DNA of 64,000 nt from Rutidosis leptorrhynchoides (GCF_046630445.1 NC_092343.1:139121501-139185500), one strand, 5' to 3'; numbered from the stretch's first letter, positions 31,581 through 44,855 are shown. Notes: a model not told the origin generated them from the letters alone. Translations and numbers: made by a program.

Positions 31581-32414
31581 ATGGCACCGACTACTCGACA
31601 CACCGTGAATATGAATGAAGAGGAATTCCGTACTTTTCTAGCTTCAAACATAGCCGCAGTACAGGCTGCGCTACATACCAACAATAACCTTGGATCTAGC
31701 AGTACAGGAAATTGTGTAGGATGCACCTACAAAGAATTCACTGCCTGCAAACCTTTGAAATTTGATGGAACCGAAGGACCGATCGGATTGAAACGGTGGA
31801 CCGAGAAGGTCGAATCGGTGTTTGCCATAAGTAAGTGTACTGAAGAGGACAAAGTGAAGTACGCTACGCATACCTTCACAGGTTCTGCGTTAACATGGTG
31901 GAATACCTATCTAGAGCAAGTGGGACAAGACGATGCGTACGCACTACCGTGGTCAGCATTCAAGCACTTGATGAATGAGAAGTACCGTCCCAGAACCGAG
32001 GTCAATAAGCTCAAGACAGAACTTAGAGGGTTACGAACCCAAGGATTTGATATTACCACGTACGAAAGACGATTCACAGAATTGTGCCTATTGTGTCCGG
32101 GAGCATTCGAAGACGAGGAAGAGAAGATCGACACGTTTGTGAAAGGATTACCGGAAAGAATCCAAGAAGATATAAGTTCACACGAGCCCACCTCCATACA
32201 ACAGGCATGTAGAATGGCTCACAAACTAGTGAACCAGATTGAAGAAAGAATTAAAGAACAGACTGCTGAAGAGGCCAATGTGAAGCAAGTCAAAAGAAAG
32301 TGGGAGGAAAACGGTGATAAGAATCACCAATACAACAACAACAGTAATTACAACAATAATCGCAACAATTATCCCAACAATCGCAACATCAATCGCAACT
32401 ACAACAAACGGCCC

Positions 32415-32445
<31 letters not shown>

Positions 32446-35400
32446 GCAACTACAACAATCATCCCAACAACAATAATAACCGCAACAACAACAACAATCA
32501 GAAGCAGCTATGCCAAAGGTGTGAAAAGTATCACTCGGAGTTCTGCACCAAATTTTGCAACAAGTGTAAAAGAAATGGTCATAGCGCGGCGAAGTGTGAG
32601 GTCTATGGACCAGGGGTTAAAAGAACAAAAGGAACAAATGGTGTCGGAACGAGTAATGGCGGAGCAAGTAGTGTCGGAGCAAGTTATGCCAATGTAGTTT
32701 GTTATAAATGTGGAAAACCGGGCCACATTATTAGAAATTGCCCGAACCAGGAGAACACGAATGGACAAGGCCGCGGAAGAGTTTTCAATATTAATGCGGC
32801 AGAGGCACAGGAAGACCCGGAGCTTGTTACGGGTACGTTTCTTATTGACAATAAATCTGCTTACGTTTTATTTGATTCGGGTGCGGATAGAAGCTATATG
32901 AGTAGAGATTTTTGTGCTAAATTAAGTTGTCCATTGACGCCTTTGGATAGTAAATTTTTACTCGAATTAGCAATTGGTAAATTAATTTCAGCAGATAATA
33001 TATGTCGGAATCGAGAAATTAAACTGGTTAGCGAAACATTTAAGATTGATTTGATACCAGTAGAGTTAGGGAGTTTTGATGTGATAATCGGTATGGACTG
33101 GTTGAAAGAAGTGAAAGCAGAGATCGTTTGTTACAAAAATGCAATTCGCATTATACGAGAAAAAGGAAAACCCTTAATGGTGTACGGAGAAAAGGGCAAC
33201 ACGAAGCTACATCTTATTAGTAATTTGAAGGCACAAAAACTAATAAGAAAAGGTTGCTATGCTGTTCTAGCACACGTCGAGAAAGTACAAACTGAAGAAA
33301 AGAGCATCAATGATGTTCCCATTGCAAAAGAATTTCCCGATGTATTTCCGAAAGAATTACCGGGATTACCCCCACATCGATCCGTTGAATTTCAAATAGA
33401 TCTTGTACCAGGAGCTGCACCAATAGCTCGTGCTCCTTACAGACTCGCACCCAGCGAGATGAAAGAACTGCAAAGCCAATTACAAGAACTTTTAGAGCGT
33501 GGTTTCATTCGACCAAGCACATCACCGTGGGGAGCTCCTGTTTTGTTTGTCAAGAAGAAAGATGGTACATTCAGGTTGTGTATCGACTACCGAGAGTTGA
33601 ACAAACTTACCATCAAGAACCGCTACCCACTACCGAGAATCGACGACTTATTTGATCAACTGCAAGGCTCGTCTGTTTATTCAAAGATTGACTTACGTTC
33701 CGGGTATCATCAAATGCGGGTGAAAGAAGATGATATTCCAAAGACTGCTTTCAGAACACGTTACGGTCATTACGAGTTTATGGTCATGCCGTTTGGTTTA
33801 ACTAATGCACCAGCTGTGTTCATGGACCTTATGAACCGAGTGTGTGGACCATACCTTGACAAGTTTGTCATTGTTTTTATTGATGACATACTTATTTACT
33901 CAAAGAATGACCAAGAACACGGTGAACATTTGAGAAAGGTGTCAGAAGTATTGAGGAAGGAAGAATTGTACGCTAAGTTTTCAAAGTGTGCATTTTGGTT
34001 GGAAGAAGTTCAATTCCTCGGTCACATAGTGAACAAAGAAGGTATTAAGGTGGATCCGGCAAAGATAGAAACTATTGAAAAGTGGGAAACCCCGAAAACT
34101 CCGAAACACATACGCCAGTTTTTAGGACTAGCTGGTTACTACAGAAGGTTCATCCAAGACTTTTCCAGAATAGCAAAACCCTTGACTGCATTAACGCATA
34201 AAGGGAAGAAATTTGAATGGAATGATGAACACGAGAAAACGTTTCAGTTATTGAAGAAAAAGCTAACTACGGCACCTATATTGTCATTGCCTGAAGGGAA
34301 TGATGATTTTGTGATTTATTGTGACGCATCAAAGCAAGGTCTCGGTTGTGTATTAATGCAACGAACGAAGGTGATTGCTTATGCGTCTAGACAATTGAAG
34401 ATTCACGAACAAAATTATACGACGCATGATTTGGAATTAGGCGCGGTTGTTTTTGCATTAAAGACTTGGAGGCACTACTTATATGGGGTCAAAAGTATTA
34501 TATATACCGACCACAAAAGTCTTCAACACATATTTAATCAGAAACAACTGAATATGAGGCAGCGTAGGTGGATTGAATTATTGAATGATTACGACTTTGA
34601 GATTCGTTACCACCCGGAGAAGGCAAATGTGGTAGCCGATGCCTTGAGCAGGAAGGATAGAGAACCCATTCGAGTAAAATCTATGAATATAATGATTCAT
34701 AATAACCTTACTACTCAAATAAAGGAGGCGCAACAAGGAGTTTTAAAAGAGGGAAATTTAAAGGATGAAATACCCAAAGGATCGGAGAAGCATCTTAATA
34801 TTCGGGAAGACGGAACCCGGTATAGGGCTGAAAGGATTTGGGTACCAAAATTTGGAGATATGAGAGAAATGGTACTTAGAGAAGCTCATAAAACCAGATA
34901 CTCAATACATCCTGGAACGGGGAAGATGTACAAGGATATCAAGAAACATTTTTGGTGGCTGGGTATGAAAGCCGATGTTGCTAAATACGTAGGAGAATGT
35001 TTGACGTGTTCTAAAGTCAAAGCTGAGCATCAGAAACTATCAGGTCTACTTCAACAACCCGAAATCCCGAAATGGAAATGGGAAAACATTACCATAGATT
35101 TCATCACTAAATTGCCAAGGACTGCAAGTGGTTTTGATACTATTTGGGTAATAGTTGATCGTCTCACCAAATCAGCACACTTCCTGCCAATAAGAGAAGA
35201 TGACAAGATGGAGAAGTTAGCACGACTGTATTTGAAGGAAGTCGTCTCCAGACATGGAATACCAATCTCTATTATCTCTGATAGGGATGGCAGATTTATT
35301 TCAAGATTCTGGCAGACATTACAGCAAGCATTAGGAACTCGTCTAGACATGAGTACTGCCTAACATCCACAAACTGATGGGTAGAGCAAAAGGACGATAC

Positions 35401-36161
35401 AAACGCTTGAAGGCATGCTACGAGCATGTGTTATTGATTTCGGAAACAGTTGGGATCGACATCTACCGTTAGCAGAATTTTCATACAACAACAGCTACCA
35501 TTCAAGCATTGAGATGGCACCGTTTGAAGCACTTTATGGTAGAAAGTGCAGGTCTCTGATTTGTTGGAGTGAAGTGGGGGATAGACAGATTACGGGTCCG
35601 GAGATTATACAAGAAACTACCGAGAAGATCATCCAAATTCAACAACAGTTGAAAACCGCCCAAAGTCGACAAAAGAGCTACGCTGACATTAAAAGAAAAG
35701 ATATAGAATTTGAAATTGGAGAGATGGTCATGCTTAAAGTTGCACCTTGGAAAGACGTTGTTCGATTTGGTAAACGAGGGAAATTAAATCCAAGGTATAT
35801 TGGACCATTCAAGATTATTGATCGTGTCGGACCAGTAGCTTACCGACTTGAGTTACCTCAACAACTCGCGACTGTACATAACACTTTCCATGTCTCGAAT
35901 TTGAAGAAATGTTTTGCTAAAGAAGATCTCACTATTCCGTTAGATGAAATCCAAATCAACGAAAAACTTCAATTCATCGAAGAACCCGTCGAAATAATGG
36001 ATCGTAAGGTTAAAAGACTTAAGCAAAACAAGATACTAATTGTTAAGGTTCGATGGAATGCTCATAGAGGACCCGAGTTCACTTGGGAGCGTGAAGATCA
36101 GATGAAGAAGAAATACCCGCATCTATTTCCAGAAGATTCGTCAACACCTTCAACAGCTTAA
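31581..36161 (+). pseudogene. gag-pol of element B, two nonsense codons
   Basis: A single 1,526-residue frame, from the ATG that opens [10 protein letters not shown], with TAA at 35361-35363 and TAG at 35382-35384; both lie in the integrase catalytic core where C and A read through. Domains: gag ([13 protein letters not shown]), Asn-rich linker, CCHC knuckles ([28 protein letters not shown]), protease DSGAD (residue 432), reverse transcriptase FIDDILIYS (about 768), RNase H ([15 protein letters not shown], about 915), integrase zinc region (first His about 1103), integrase core (ISDRDGRF), and a chromodomain-like C-terminus (about 1465-1526, [19 protein letters not shown]). There is no frameshift. 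An upstream in-frame ATG at 31545 is less likely than 31581, since A and C both start at the MAP position. Confidence 0.93.
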
Positions 36162-36183
36162 AATTTCGGGACGAAATTTATTT

Positions 36184-36196
36184 AACGGGTAGGTAC
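36184..36196 (+). promoter_or_regulatory. 3' polypurine-tract-like site of element B
   Basis: AACGGGTAGGTAC directly before the 3' LTR, preceded by the GGGACGAAATTT phrase common before the 3' LTRs of this element type. It is not a perfect purine run, so its role as plus-strand primer is inferred from position. Confidence 0.5.
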
Positions 36197-39028
36197 TGTA
36201 GTGACCCGAACTTTTCCATGTTTATATATATTAATTGAGATTGATATTTACATGATTAAATGTTTCCAACATGTTAAGCAATCAAACTTGTTAAGACTTG
36301 ATTAATTGAAATATGTTTCATATAGACAATTGACCACCCAAGTTGACCGGTGATTCACGAACGTTAAAACTTGTAAAAACTATATGATGATATATATATG
36401 GATATATATATAGTTAACATGATACTATGATAAGTAAATATATCATTAAGTATATTAACAATGAACTACATATGTAAAAACAAGACTACTAACTTAATGA
36501 TTTTTAAACGAGACATATATGTAACGATTATCGTTGTAAAGACATTTAATGTATATATATCATATTAAGAGATATTCATACATGATAATATCATGATAAT
36601 ATAATAATTTAAAATCTCATTTGATATTATAAACATTGGGTTAACAACATTTAACAAGATCGTTAACCTAAAGGTTTCAAAACAACACTTACATGTAACG
36701 ACTAACGATGACTTAACGACTCAGTTAAAATGTATATACATGTAGTGTTTTAATATGTATTTATACACTTTTGAAAGACTTCAATACACTTATAAAAATA
36801 CTTCTACTTAACAAAAATGCTTACAATTACATCCTCGTTCAGTTTCATCAACAATTCTACTCGTATGCACCCGTATTCGTACTCGTACAATACACAGCTT
36901 TTAGATGTATGTACTATTGGTATATACACTCCAATGATCAGCTCTTAGCAGCCCATGTGAGTCACCTAACACATGTGGGAACCATCATTTGACAACTAGC
37001 ATGAAATATCTCATAAAATTACAAAAATATGAGTAATCATTCATGACTTATTTACATGAAAACAAAATTACATATCCTTTATATCTAATCCATACACCAA
37101 CGACCAAAAACACCTACAAACACTTTCATTCTTCAATTTTCTTCATCTAATTGATCTCTCTCAAGTTCTATCTTCAAGTTCTAAGTGTTCTTCATATATT
37201 CTACAAGTTCTAGTTACATAAAATCAAGAATACTTTCAAGTTTGCTAGCTCACTTCCAATCTTGTAAGGTGATCATCCAACCTCAAGAAATCTTTGTTTC
37301 TTACAGTAGGTTATCATTCTAATATAAGGTAATAATTATATTCAAACTTTGGTTCAATTGCTATAACTATAACAATCTTATTTCAAGTGATGATCTTACT
37401 TGAACTTGTTTTCGTGTCATGATTCTGCTTCAAGAACTTCGAGCCATCCAAGGATCCGTTGAAGCTAGATCCATTTTTCTCTTTTCCAGTAGGTTTATCC
37501 AAGGAACTTAAGGTAGTAATGATGTTCATAACATCATTCGATTCATACATATAAAGCTATCTTATTCGAAGGTTTAAACTTGTAATCACTAGAACATAGT
37601 TTAGTTAATTCTAAACTTGTTCGCAAACAAAAGTTAATCCTTCTAACTTGACTTTTAAAATCAACTAAACACATGTTATATATCTATATGATATGCTAAC
37701 TTAATGATTTAAAACCTGGAAACACGAAAAACACCGTAAAACCGGATTTACGCCGTCGTAGTAACACCGCGGGCTGTTTTGGGTTAGTTAATTAAAAACT
37801 ACGATAAACTTTGATTTAAAAGTTGTTATTCTGAGAAAATGATTTTTATTATGAACATGAAACCAAAAATTATGGTTAAACTCAAAGTGGAAGTATGTTT
37901 TCTAAAATGGTCATCTAGACGTCGTTCTTTCGACTGAAATGACTACCTTTACAAAAACGACTTGTAACTTATTTTTCCGACTATAAACCTATACTTTTTC
38001 TGTTTAGATTCATAAAATAGAGTTCAATATGAAACCATAGCAATTTGATTCACTCAAAACGGATTTAAAATGAAGAAGTTATGGGTAAAACAAGATTGGA
38101 TAATTTTTCTCATTTTAGCTACGTGAAAATTGGTAACAAATCTATTCCAACCATAACTTAATCAACTTGTATTGTATATTATGTAATCTTGAGATACCAT
38201 AGACACGTATACAATGTTTCGACCTATCATGTCGACACATCTATATATATTTCGGAACAATCATAGACACTCTATATGTGAATGTTGGAGTTAGCTATAC
38301 AGGGTTGAGGTTGATTCCAAAATATATATAGTTTGAGTTGTGATCAATACTGAGATACGTATACACTGGGTCGTGGATTGATTCAAGATAATATTTATCG
38401 ATTTATTTCTGTACATCTAACTGTGGACAACTAGTTGTAGGTTACTAACGAGGACAGCTGACTTAATAAACTTAAAACATCAAAATATATTAAAAGTGTT
38501 GTAAATATATTTTGAACATACTTTGATATATATGTATATATTGTTATAGGTTCGTGAATCAACCAGTGGCCAAGTCTTACTTTCCGACGAAGTAAAAATC
38601 TGTGAAAGTGAGTTATAGTCCCACTTTTAAAATCTAATATTTTTGGGATGAGAATACATGCAGGTTTTATAAATGATTTACAAAATAGACACAAGTACGT
38701 GAAACTACATTCTATGGTTGAATTATCGAAATCGAATATGCCCCTTTTTATTAAGTCTGGTAATCTAAGAATTAGGGAACAGACACCATAATTGACGCGA
38801 ATCCTAAAGATAGATCTATTGGGCCTAACAAACCCCATCCAAAGTACCGGATGCTTTAGTACTTCGAAATTTATATCATATCCGAAGGGTGTCCCGGAAT
38901 GATGGGGATATTCTTATATATGCATCTTGTTAATGTCGGTTACCAGGTGTTCACCATATGAATGATTTTTATATCTATGTATGGGATGTGTATTGAAATA
39001 TGAAATCTTGTGGTCTATTATTATGATT

Positions 39029-39119
<91 letters not shown>

Positions 39120-39518
39120 TTAAACCTATAACTCACCAACATTTTTGTTGACGTTTTAAGCATGTTTATTCTTAGGTGATTATTAAGAGCTTCCGCTGTC
39201 GCATACTTAAATAAGGACGAGATTTGGAGTCCATGCTTGTATGATATTGTGTAAAAACTGCATTCAAGAAACTTATTTTGTTGTAACATATTTGTATTGT
39301 AAACCATTATGTAATGGTCGTGTGTAAACAAGATATTTTAGATTATCATTATTTGATAATCTACGTAAAGCTTTTTAAACCTTTATTGATGAAATAAAGG
39401 TTATGGTTTGTTTTAAAATGAATGCAGTCTTTGGAAAACGTCTCATATAGAGGTCAAAACCTCGCAACGAAATCAATTAATATGGAACGTTTTTAATCAA
39501 TAAGAACGGGACATTTCA
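36197..39518 (+). repeat. 3' LTR of element B
   Basis: 3,322 bp, near-identical to the 5' LTR. The main difference is a (TA)n array of about 86 bp (39031-39117) against about 14 bp in the 5' LTR. AACGATTATCGTT is at 36523-36535. Confidence 0.95.
39031..39117. repeat. (TA)n expansion in 3' LTR of B
   Basis: Pure TA run. The same site in the 5' LTR has only about seven units, so the expansion postdates insertion. Confidence 0.95.
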
Positions 39519-39523
39519 ATTTC

Positions 39524-41903
39524 TTCACTCCATTTTCTCATACTTACACTCCAATTTCTCTCTCAAAATACTCCTAACATCATACCTGATCATCTCCAAG
39601 CACTTTCACCATCTTTTAGCTTCAATTACAAGCTTTTAATCATCATAAAAACAACCATCTTTCAAGAACACTTCAAGAATCATATCAAGTCTTCATGACT
39701 ACTTCCAAGCTTTCTAATCTATTCCAACTCATCATCTAAGATCAAGAAACCTTTGTTATTTACAGTAGGTTATCTTTCTTATTCAAGGTAATATTCATAT
39801 TCAAACTTTGATTCAATTTCTATAACTATAACAATCTTATTTCAAGTGGAAATCTTACTTGAACTTGTTTTCGTGTCATAATTCTACTTCAAGAACTTTT
39901 AAGCCATCCAAGGATCCTTTGAAGCTAGATCTATTTTTCCCATTTCCAGTAGGTTTATCCAGAAAACTTGAGGTAGTAATGATGTTCATAACATCATTCG
40001 ATTCATCCATATAAAACTATCTTATTCGAAGAGCTAAACTTGTAATTACTAGAACATAGTTTAGTTAATTCTAAACTTGTTCGCAAACAAAGTTAATCCT
40101 TCTAACTTAAATTTTAAAATCAATTAAACACATGTTCTATATCTATATGATATGCTAACTTAATGATTTAAAACCTGTAAACACGAAGAACACCGTAAAA
40201 CCGGATATACGCCGTCGTAGTACAACCGGGGGCTGTTTTGGTTTGGATAATTAAAAACTATGAAAAACTTTGATTTAAAAGCTATACTTCTGGGAAAATG
40301 ATTTTTCTTATGAATATGAAACTATATCAAAAAATCATGGTTAAACTCAAAGTGAAAGTATGTTTTTCAAAATAGTCATCAAGATGTCGTTCTTTCGACG
40401 GAAATGACTACCTCTTTCAAAAACGACTTGTAACTTATATTTCCGACTATAAACCTATAGTTTTTCTGTTTATTTTCATAAAGTTAAGTTCAATATGAAA
40501 CCATAGCCGCTTAAATCACTCAAAACGGATTTGAAACGAAGAAATGACGGGTAAAACAAAATTGGTAAAAACTACTCATTTTAGCTACGTGAAAATTTGT
40601 AAGAAATCTATTCCAACCATAACTTAATCAACTTATATTGTATATTATGTAATCTTGAGATACCATAGACACATATACAATGTTTCGACCTATCATGTCG
40701 ACCCATCTATATATATATATATTGCGGAACAACCATAGACACTCTATATGCAAATATTGGAGTTAGCTATACAGGGTTGAGGTTGATTCCAAAATATATA
40801 TATAGTTTGAGTTGTGATCAATACTGAGATATGTATACACTGGGTCGTGGATTGATTCAAGATATATATTAAGTTATTCATGTACGATAAATTATGGACT
40901 ACTAACATTGGACTGCTAACTGGACAACTAAAATCATCAACACGTAATAAAGAAAATATTGTGAATATATTTCGATCATATTTTAATATATGCATATATT
41001 GTTATAGGTTCATAAATCAGCCCGTGGCCAAGTCTAATTCTCGACGAATTAGTAATATGTGAAAGTGAGTTATAGTCCCATTTTTACTATCTAAATTATT
41101 TTGGGATGAGAATACATGCAAATTTATAAATGTTTTACAAAATAAGTACAAGTTCATGAAACTACATTCTACGACTGTTTTGTTATACTGGATATCTGTA
41201 CTTATTATTATTATGCTTGGTAACCTAAGAATTAGTGAAAAACACTAATTGACGCGAATCCTAAAGGTAGATCTACGGGCACCAACCACCCCCATTTTCG
41301 AATAGTGGAAATGCTTTAGTACTTCGATGGGTTCTTGTCATACATTTGAATAGTGAAATGTATGATGCCAGATATCTTAAGTGATCTATGTTAAGGTCGG
41401 TTACCAGGCGACTCATCGTATGAATGATTTTTGCAGTTGTAATGATCCTGCGCATTTGATTAAATGAAATCTTGTGGCTTATTAAATGTTATGATTATTA
41501 TATAGAAATTAAACCTATGACTCACCAACATTTTTTGTTGACGTTTTAAGCATGTTTATTCTCAGGTGAATATTAAAAACGCTTCCGCTGTTGTATGCCA
41601 ACCCAAGGTCAAGATTTGGAGTCGGCATAATTGTTTATATTGTTTAAACTTGCATTCGGAGTATTTGTTGTAATATATTTGATCATATTGTAATGGGTTG
41701 TGTAAAAACTTATTTATTTGAGGAGATTGTCTTTGATAGACAATCTAAATTATGTCATTAAGACCTTTATTCAATAATAAAGGTTATGGTTGTTTTTTAA
41801 AAACGAATGCAAGATTTGAAAAACGTCTCATATAGAGGACAAAACCTCGCAAAGAAACCAATTAATATGAAACGTTTATAATTAATATGAACGGGGCATT
41901 TCA
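39524..41903 (+). repeat. 3' LTR of element A, second part
   Basis: Continues the A LTR exactly from the point where 25353-26338 stops (TTCACTCCATTTTCTC) and ends GGGGCATTTCA. GTAAT follows (41904-41908), matching the base run before the 5' LTR. The two parts sum to 3,366 bp against 3,508 bp for the 5' LTR; TA/CA array length explains much of the gap. Confidence 0.95.
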
Positions 41904-41908
41904 GTAAT

Positions 41909-43660
41909 ACTGGTGAGAAACTGTTATGGATCATTATATGTTCACATGTATTTGATTGGCTATTTAATGTGCTTAAGATGCTTCCATGTTTAAGTTTATT
42001 TTTCAGGGTCGGATGATTATTGTTTCATTCATGTTAAGCTTTGTACTTGTACTTGGTTTTGTTGGGCAGAAGGTAATACCCAATTGCTTCCATGTTGAAT
42101 TTAGCTCAGTTTCGATGTTTGGAAAAAATTACATTGTTATGATTAGCCATGATCCGTTATAATTTCCGTTGATTTTTGTTTCTACAAAACACAGTGTTCG
42201 AAAACTGCTCAGGTATGATTTTTATCCTCTGCAAGCATAATTCTCAACGTTGTATTTGAGGAAATATTGTACACCAAATAGCCGATATAACTAAACTTGT
42301 GTACTTACACTTTAACTATGGATTAGATAAGGAATTACGTTTTGAATGGCTATTGATTAGCTTGCAGAATACAAAGCTGAAACTCTCATTTTGCGTGGGT
42401 ATCTAGCATAGTATATAATTTGATTACATGACCTCTACTTGCACAGCCTGTATATATCTGCATATATACTAGCTGAAATATCTTGCAAATTCCGAGCTCT
42501 TAAATAATGACTACATTGGATGCATATTCGTAATGATAACTTTTTTTTTTTTTAATTATCATGTCTATAAGGAATTGGACATTGTTTTGTTAGATGAGTT
42601 GCTGAGAATGAGAATTACATCGAAAAATTGAAAAACATGATTTTCTTTAATATCACGGAAGCTAATATTTGAATTCACACATAACTTATTGCAGTCTCTA
42701 GCAGACTAACAACTTGTGCTTTTTTATCATTAATATTGCATGAGAAATTGAGAAGTCTTGATAGAACTACATCAATATTTCAAGATCAAAGTAGCTTTGA
42801 CATGATGTGTATCTACACTCTGTTTCAGAGTTTTTAGTGGAAATAAACTAAAAGGAAAACTAAAAAGATACTATAGTAAAGAATAGAGAATGGGTTGTAT
42901 TGGTCTTCTCTCTACAGTAAGAAGTACGTACTTGGTGTGTAAGTTGAATTCTCATTATATGCAAGTGAAATCAAAATTTGTTAGCACTCACCAAAAGGTA
43001 CAAAACATTCCAAAAGTTTTTATTTAGGGTAATCGTACATGTTAACATATATTTTATACGTTAATTCTGAATATGTTTCTTCAGTTTACTGTTGCATGTA
43101 CTTATTTCCTTTGTATCTCATTTACACTGTCATTTGTTTCTTCTATTTTTGTGACTCACAATTGTGCTGCTATGTCAACAACTGCTGATGTACCTTCAAC
43201 ATCTAACACGTATTCTTTGGGTATTGATATTGTTCTCATTTCATTTGTTGAGTACCTATGTACCAATCTTCCTATTTACATTGCGATTCGTTGGTTGCAT
43301 GACTTATTGCTAACAAATATGTTACTGTTTGCACAGGATGTCACATAAACGAACGCACCTGATCGTCCAACAATGACTAGTGGGAGAGGGATGACATGCT
43401 GGATTGGGTGCTCAAAAAACCTTCTATAGCTACCTTATATTAGTGTATTTTAGTTTAGAGTTCCATTGTAAATTACGTCTATGACTTTGTTTGTAAATAC
43501 TTAAAGATATTTATATATATAGTTTGATTTTGTAGTAAATTTAATTTGTTATATATATATATATGGTGCATTTTGGTATTTGGTGAGTATTATCTGAAAT
43601 AATTGAGATTTTAGCGGGTATCATTTGAAATATTTGAGATTTTAACCAGGGTTAACATTT
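41909..43660. other. Host-like flank without a supportable gene
   Basis: Sequence that continued from 16076 before element A inserted. It contains short open frames (the longest about 90 codons at 43073-43348, hydrophobic start, no known domain) and splice-like signals. Two 30-bp direct repeats containing ATTGAGATTTTA lie at about 43590-43650. It could be a non-coding or decayed gene; nothing decisive is visible. Confidence 0.4.
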
Positions 43661-43667
43661 ACCGGGA

Positions 43668-43942
43668 ACACGTCTGATTGATACCGTAAACACATCTAAT
43701 TTAATCAATTGGACGTGTTATTTTAATCAATTAGACGTGTCATTTAATCAATTAGACGTGTACCTGGAACACGTCTAATTGACAAAAAAGGAGTAACACG
43801 TCTAATTGAAAAAAAGGAACACGTCTAATTGAATTAATTAAACCGGTTCAAAGAACCGCACTAATTGGCATTATCAATTAGTGTTGTGTCTAGACGTGTT
43901 AAATAATACGTCTAAATGCCCTTTTCCACACGTCTAATTGAG
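43668..43942. repeat. Array of ACACGTCTAATTGA motifs in both orientations
   Basis: About eleven exact or near copies of ACACGTCTAATTGA or its complement TCAATTAGACGTGT in 275 bp. The order is direct (2), inverted (3), direct (3), inverted (1), then two more direct. Spacing is irregular, so this is not a plain tandem repeat. ACGTCT/AGACGT is the constant core. Confidence 0.8.
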
Positions 43943-44226
43943 CCGATCTGTCTGCATTAGCATCACAAACAGAAAGGGTAATTTAATAATAGCATCATAC
44001 TATTTCCTTGGAGTATTCAAATAATCAGATACACTCATATACTAGAACCTCCTTGTCTCATATTTTCGGTGTGCAATATTCCCTATCCTCATCCTCATTT
44101 TTGTTCATAGAAAAGAGTAAAAGTCCTTGAAAGGGATGTGATGGTATATTAGTCTAAAATGGCAGTTAACAATAACTATTCAATGTTTGACTCTAAGTTT
44201 AAGCGTTTATTTAACTATCACATACG
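43943..44226. other. Intergenic, nothing recognised
   Basis: AT-rich, no open frame or repeat of note. Confidence 0.5.
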
Positions 44227-44235
44227 TTTATTTAA

Positions 44236-44354
44236 GGGGATGATTCTCACACACACTTTTTTGATCCTCACACACCAATTGAGTATTATTAGAAGAGTAA
44301 AAGGTTAAAATAGGTGTGTGAGGATCAAAAAAGTGTGTGTGAGAATCATCCCCC
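44236..44354. mobile_element. Small inverted-repeat element (MITE)
   Basis: Two perfectly complementary 41-bp terminal inverted repeats (44236-44276 and 44313-44353; ends GGGGATGATTCTC) flank 36 bp. TTTATTTAA occurs directly on both sides (44227-44235 and 44355-44363), consistent with a 9-bp target duplication of the Mutator type. The neighbourhood also contains GTTTATTTAACTATCACAT twice, so the flanking match is not wholly independent evidence. Confidence 0.75.
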
Positions 44355-44777
44355 TTTATTTAACTATCACATTTTCATATAGTAACTAATTAATTACTTA
44401 TGTTTGGTTATTTAAGCATACAAGTCGATTAATTACGATTTGAGAAACTCAACACGTTAAAATGAAAAAAAGCAGGTAATCTTATTACAACAAAATGTGA
44501 TAATCATTTTTCATTTTCTGTACGTCTATATTGTTGCACAAAATACTCCTTAAGTTATAAAATAATATGATTTACTAAATATTCAATAAAACTGATTGAT
44601 TATTTGATTATTACGTTATCGAACAACGTAACTAAATTCAAACACAATTAATATATAACATGCTTTGCTACAATTAATTAATTTTATTTATAATTATTTA
44701 AACCCCATAATCAATTTTCAAAATGAAAATTTAAACACCGTAACCCAAAACAATTACCACAAGTTGATGTTTTTGCT

Positions 44778-44785
44778 TATAAATA
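44778..44785 (+). promoter_or_regulatory. TATA box of the P450 gene
   Basis: TATAAATA, 71 bp before the start codon; a leader rich in CATCACCTCTTCACC-type sequence follows. Spacing suits a start site near 44810. Confidence 0.7.
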
Positions 44786-44855
44786 GAGGCCAACTCTTTG
44801 ATAAGATTACGAGACAAAGCCATCACCTCTTCACCTGTCTTTCCATCATTCTCCA

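Larger units (their letters stand above)
26339..39518 (+). mobile_element. Ty3/gypsy element B with captured F-box gene
   Basis: A complete 13,180-bp element nested in the 3' LTR of A, flanked by ATTTC (26334-26338 and 39519-39523). Order: 5' LTR, tRNA-Met-type PBS, acidic pre-gag ORF, F-box ORF, gag-pol, polypurine-like motif, 3' LTR. The two LTRs look very similar by eye (scattered substitutions, one small deletion and a TA-array size change), so the insertion is recent compared with A. Coding frames carry four nonsense codons in total plus one frameshift, so it is not autonomous now. Confidence 0.96.

Noticed and set aside
43073..43348. 91-codon frame with hydrophobic start
   Set aside because: No known domain, ordinary AT-rich composition, no supporting gene structure around it.
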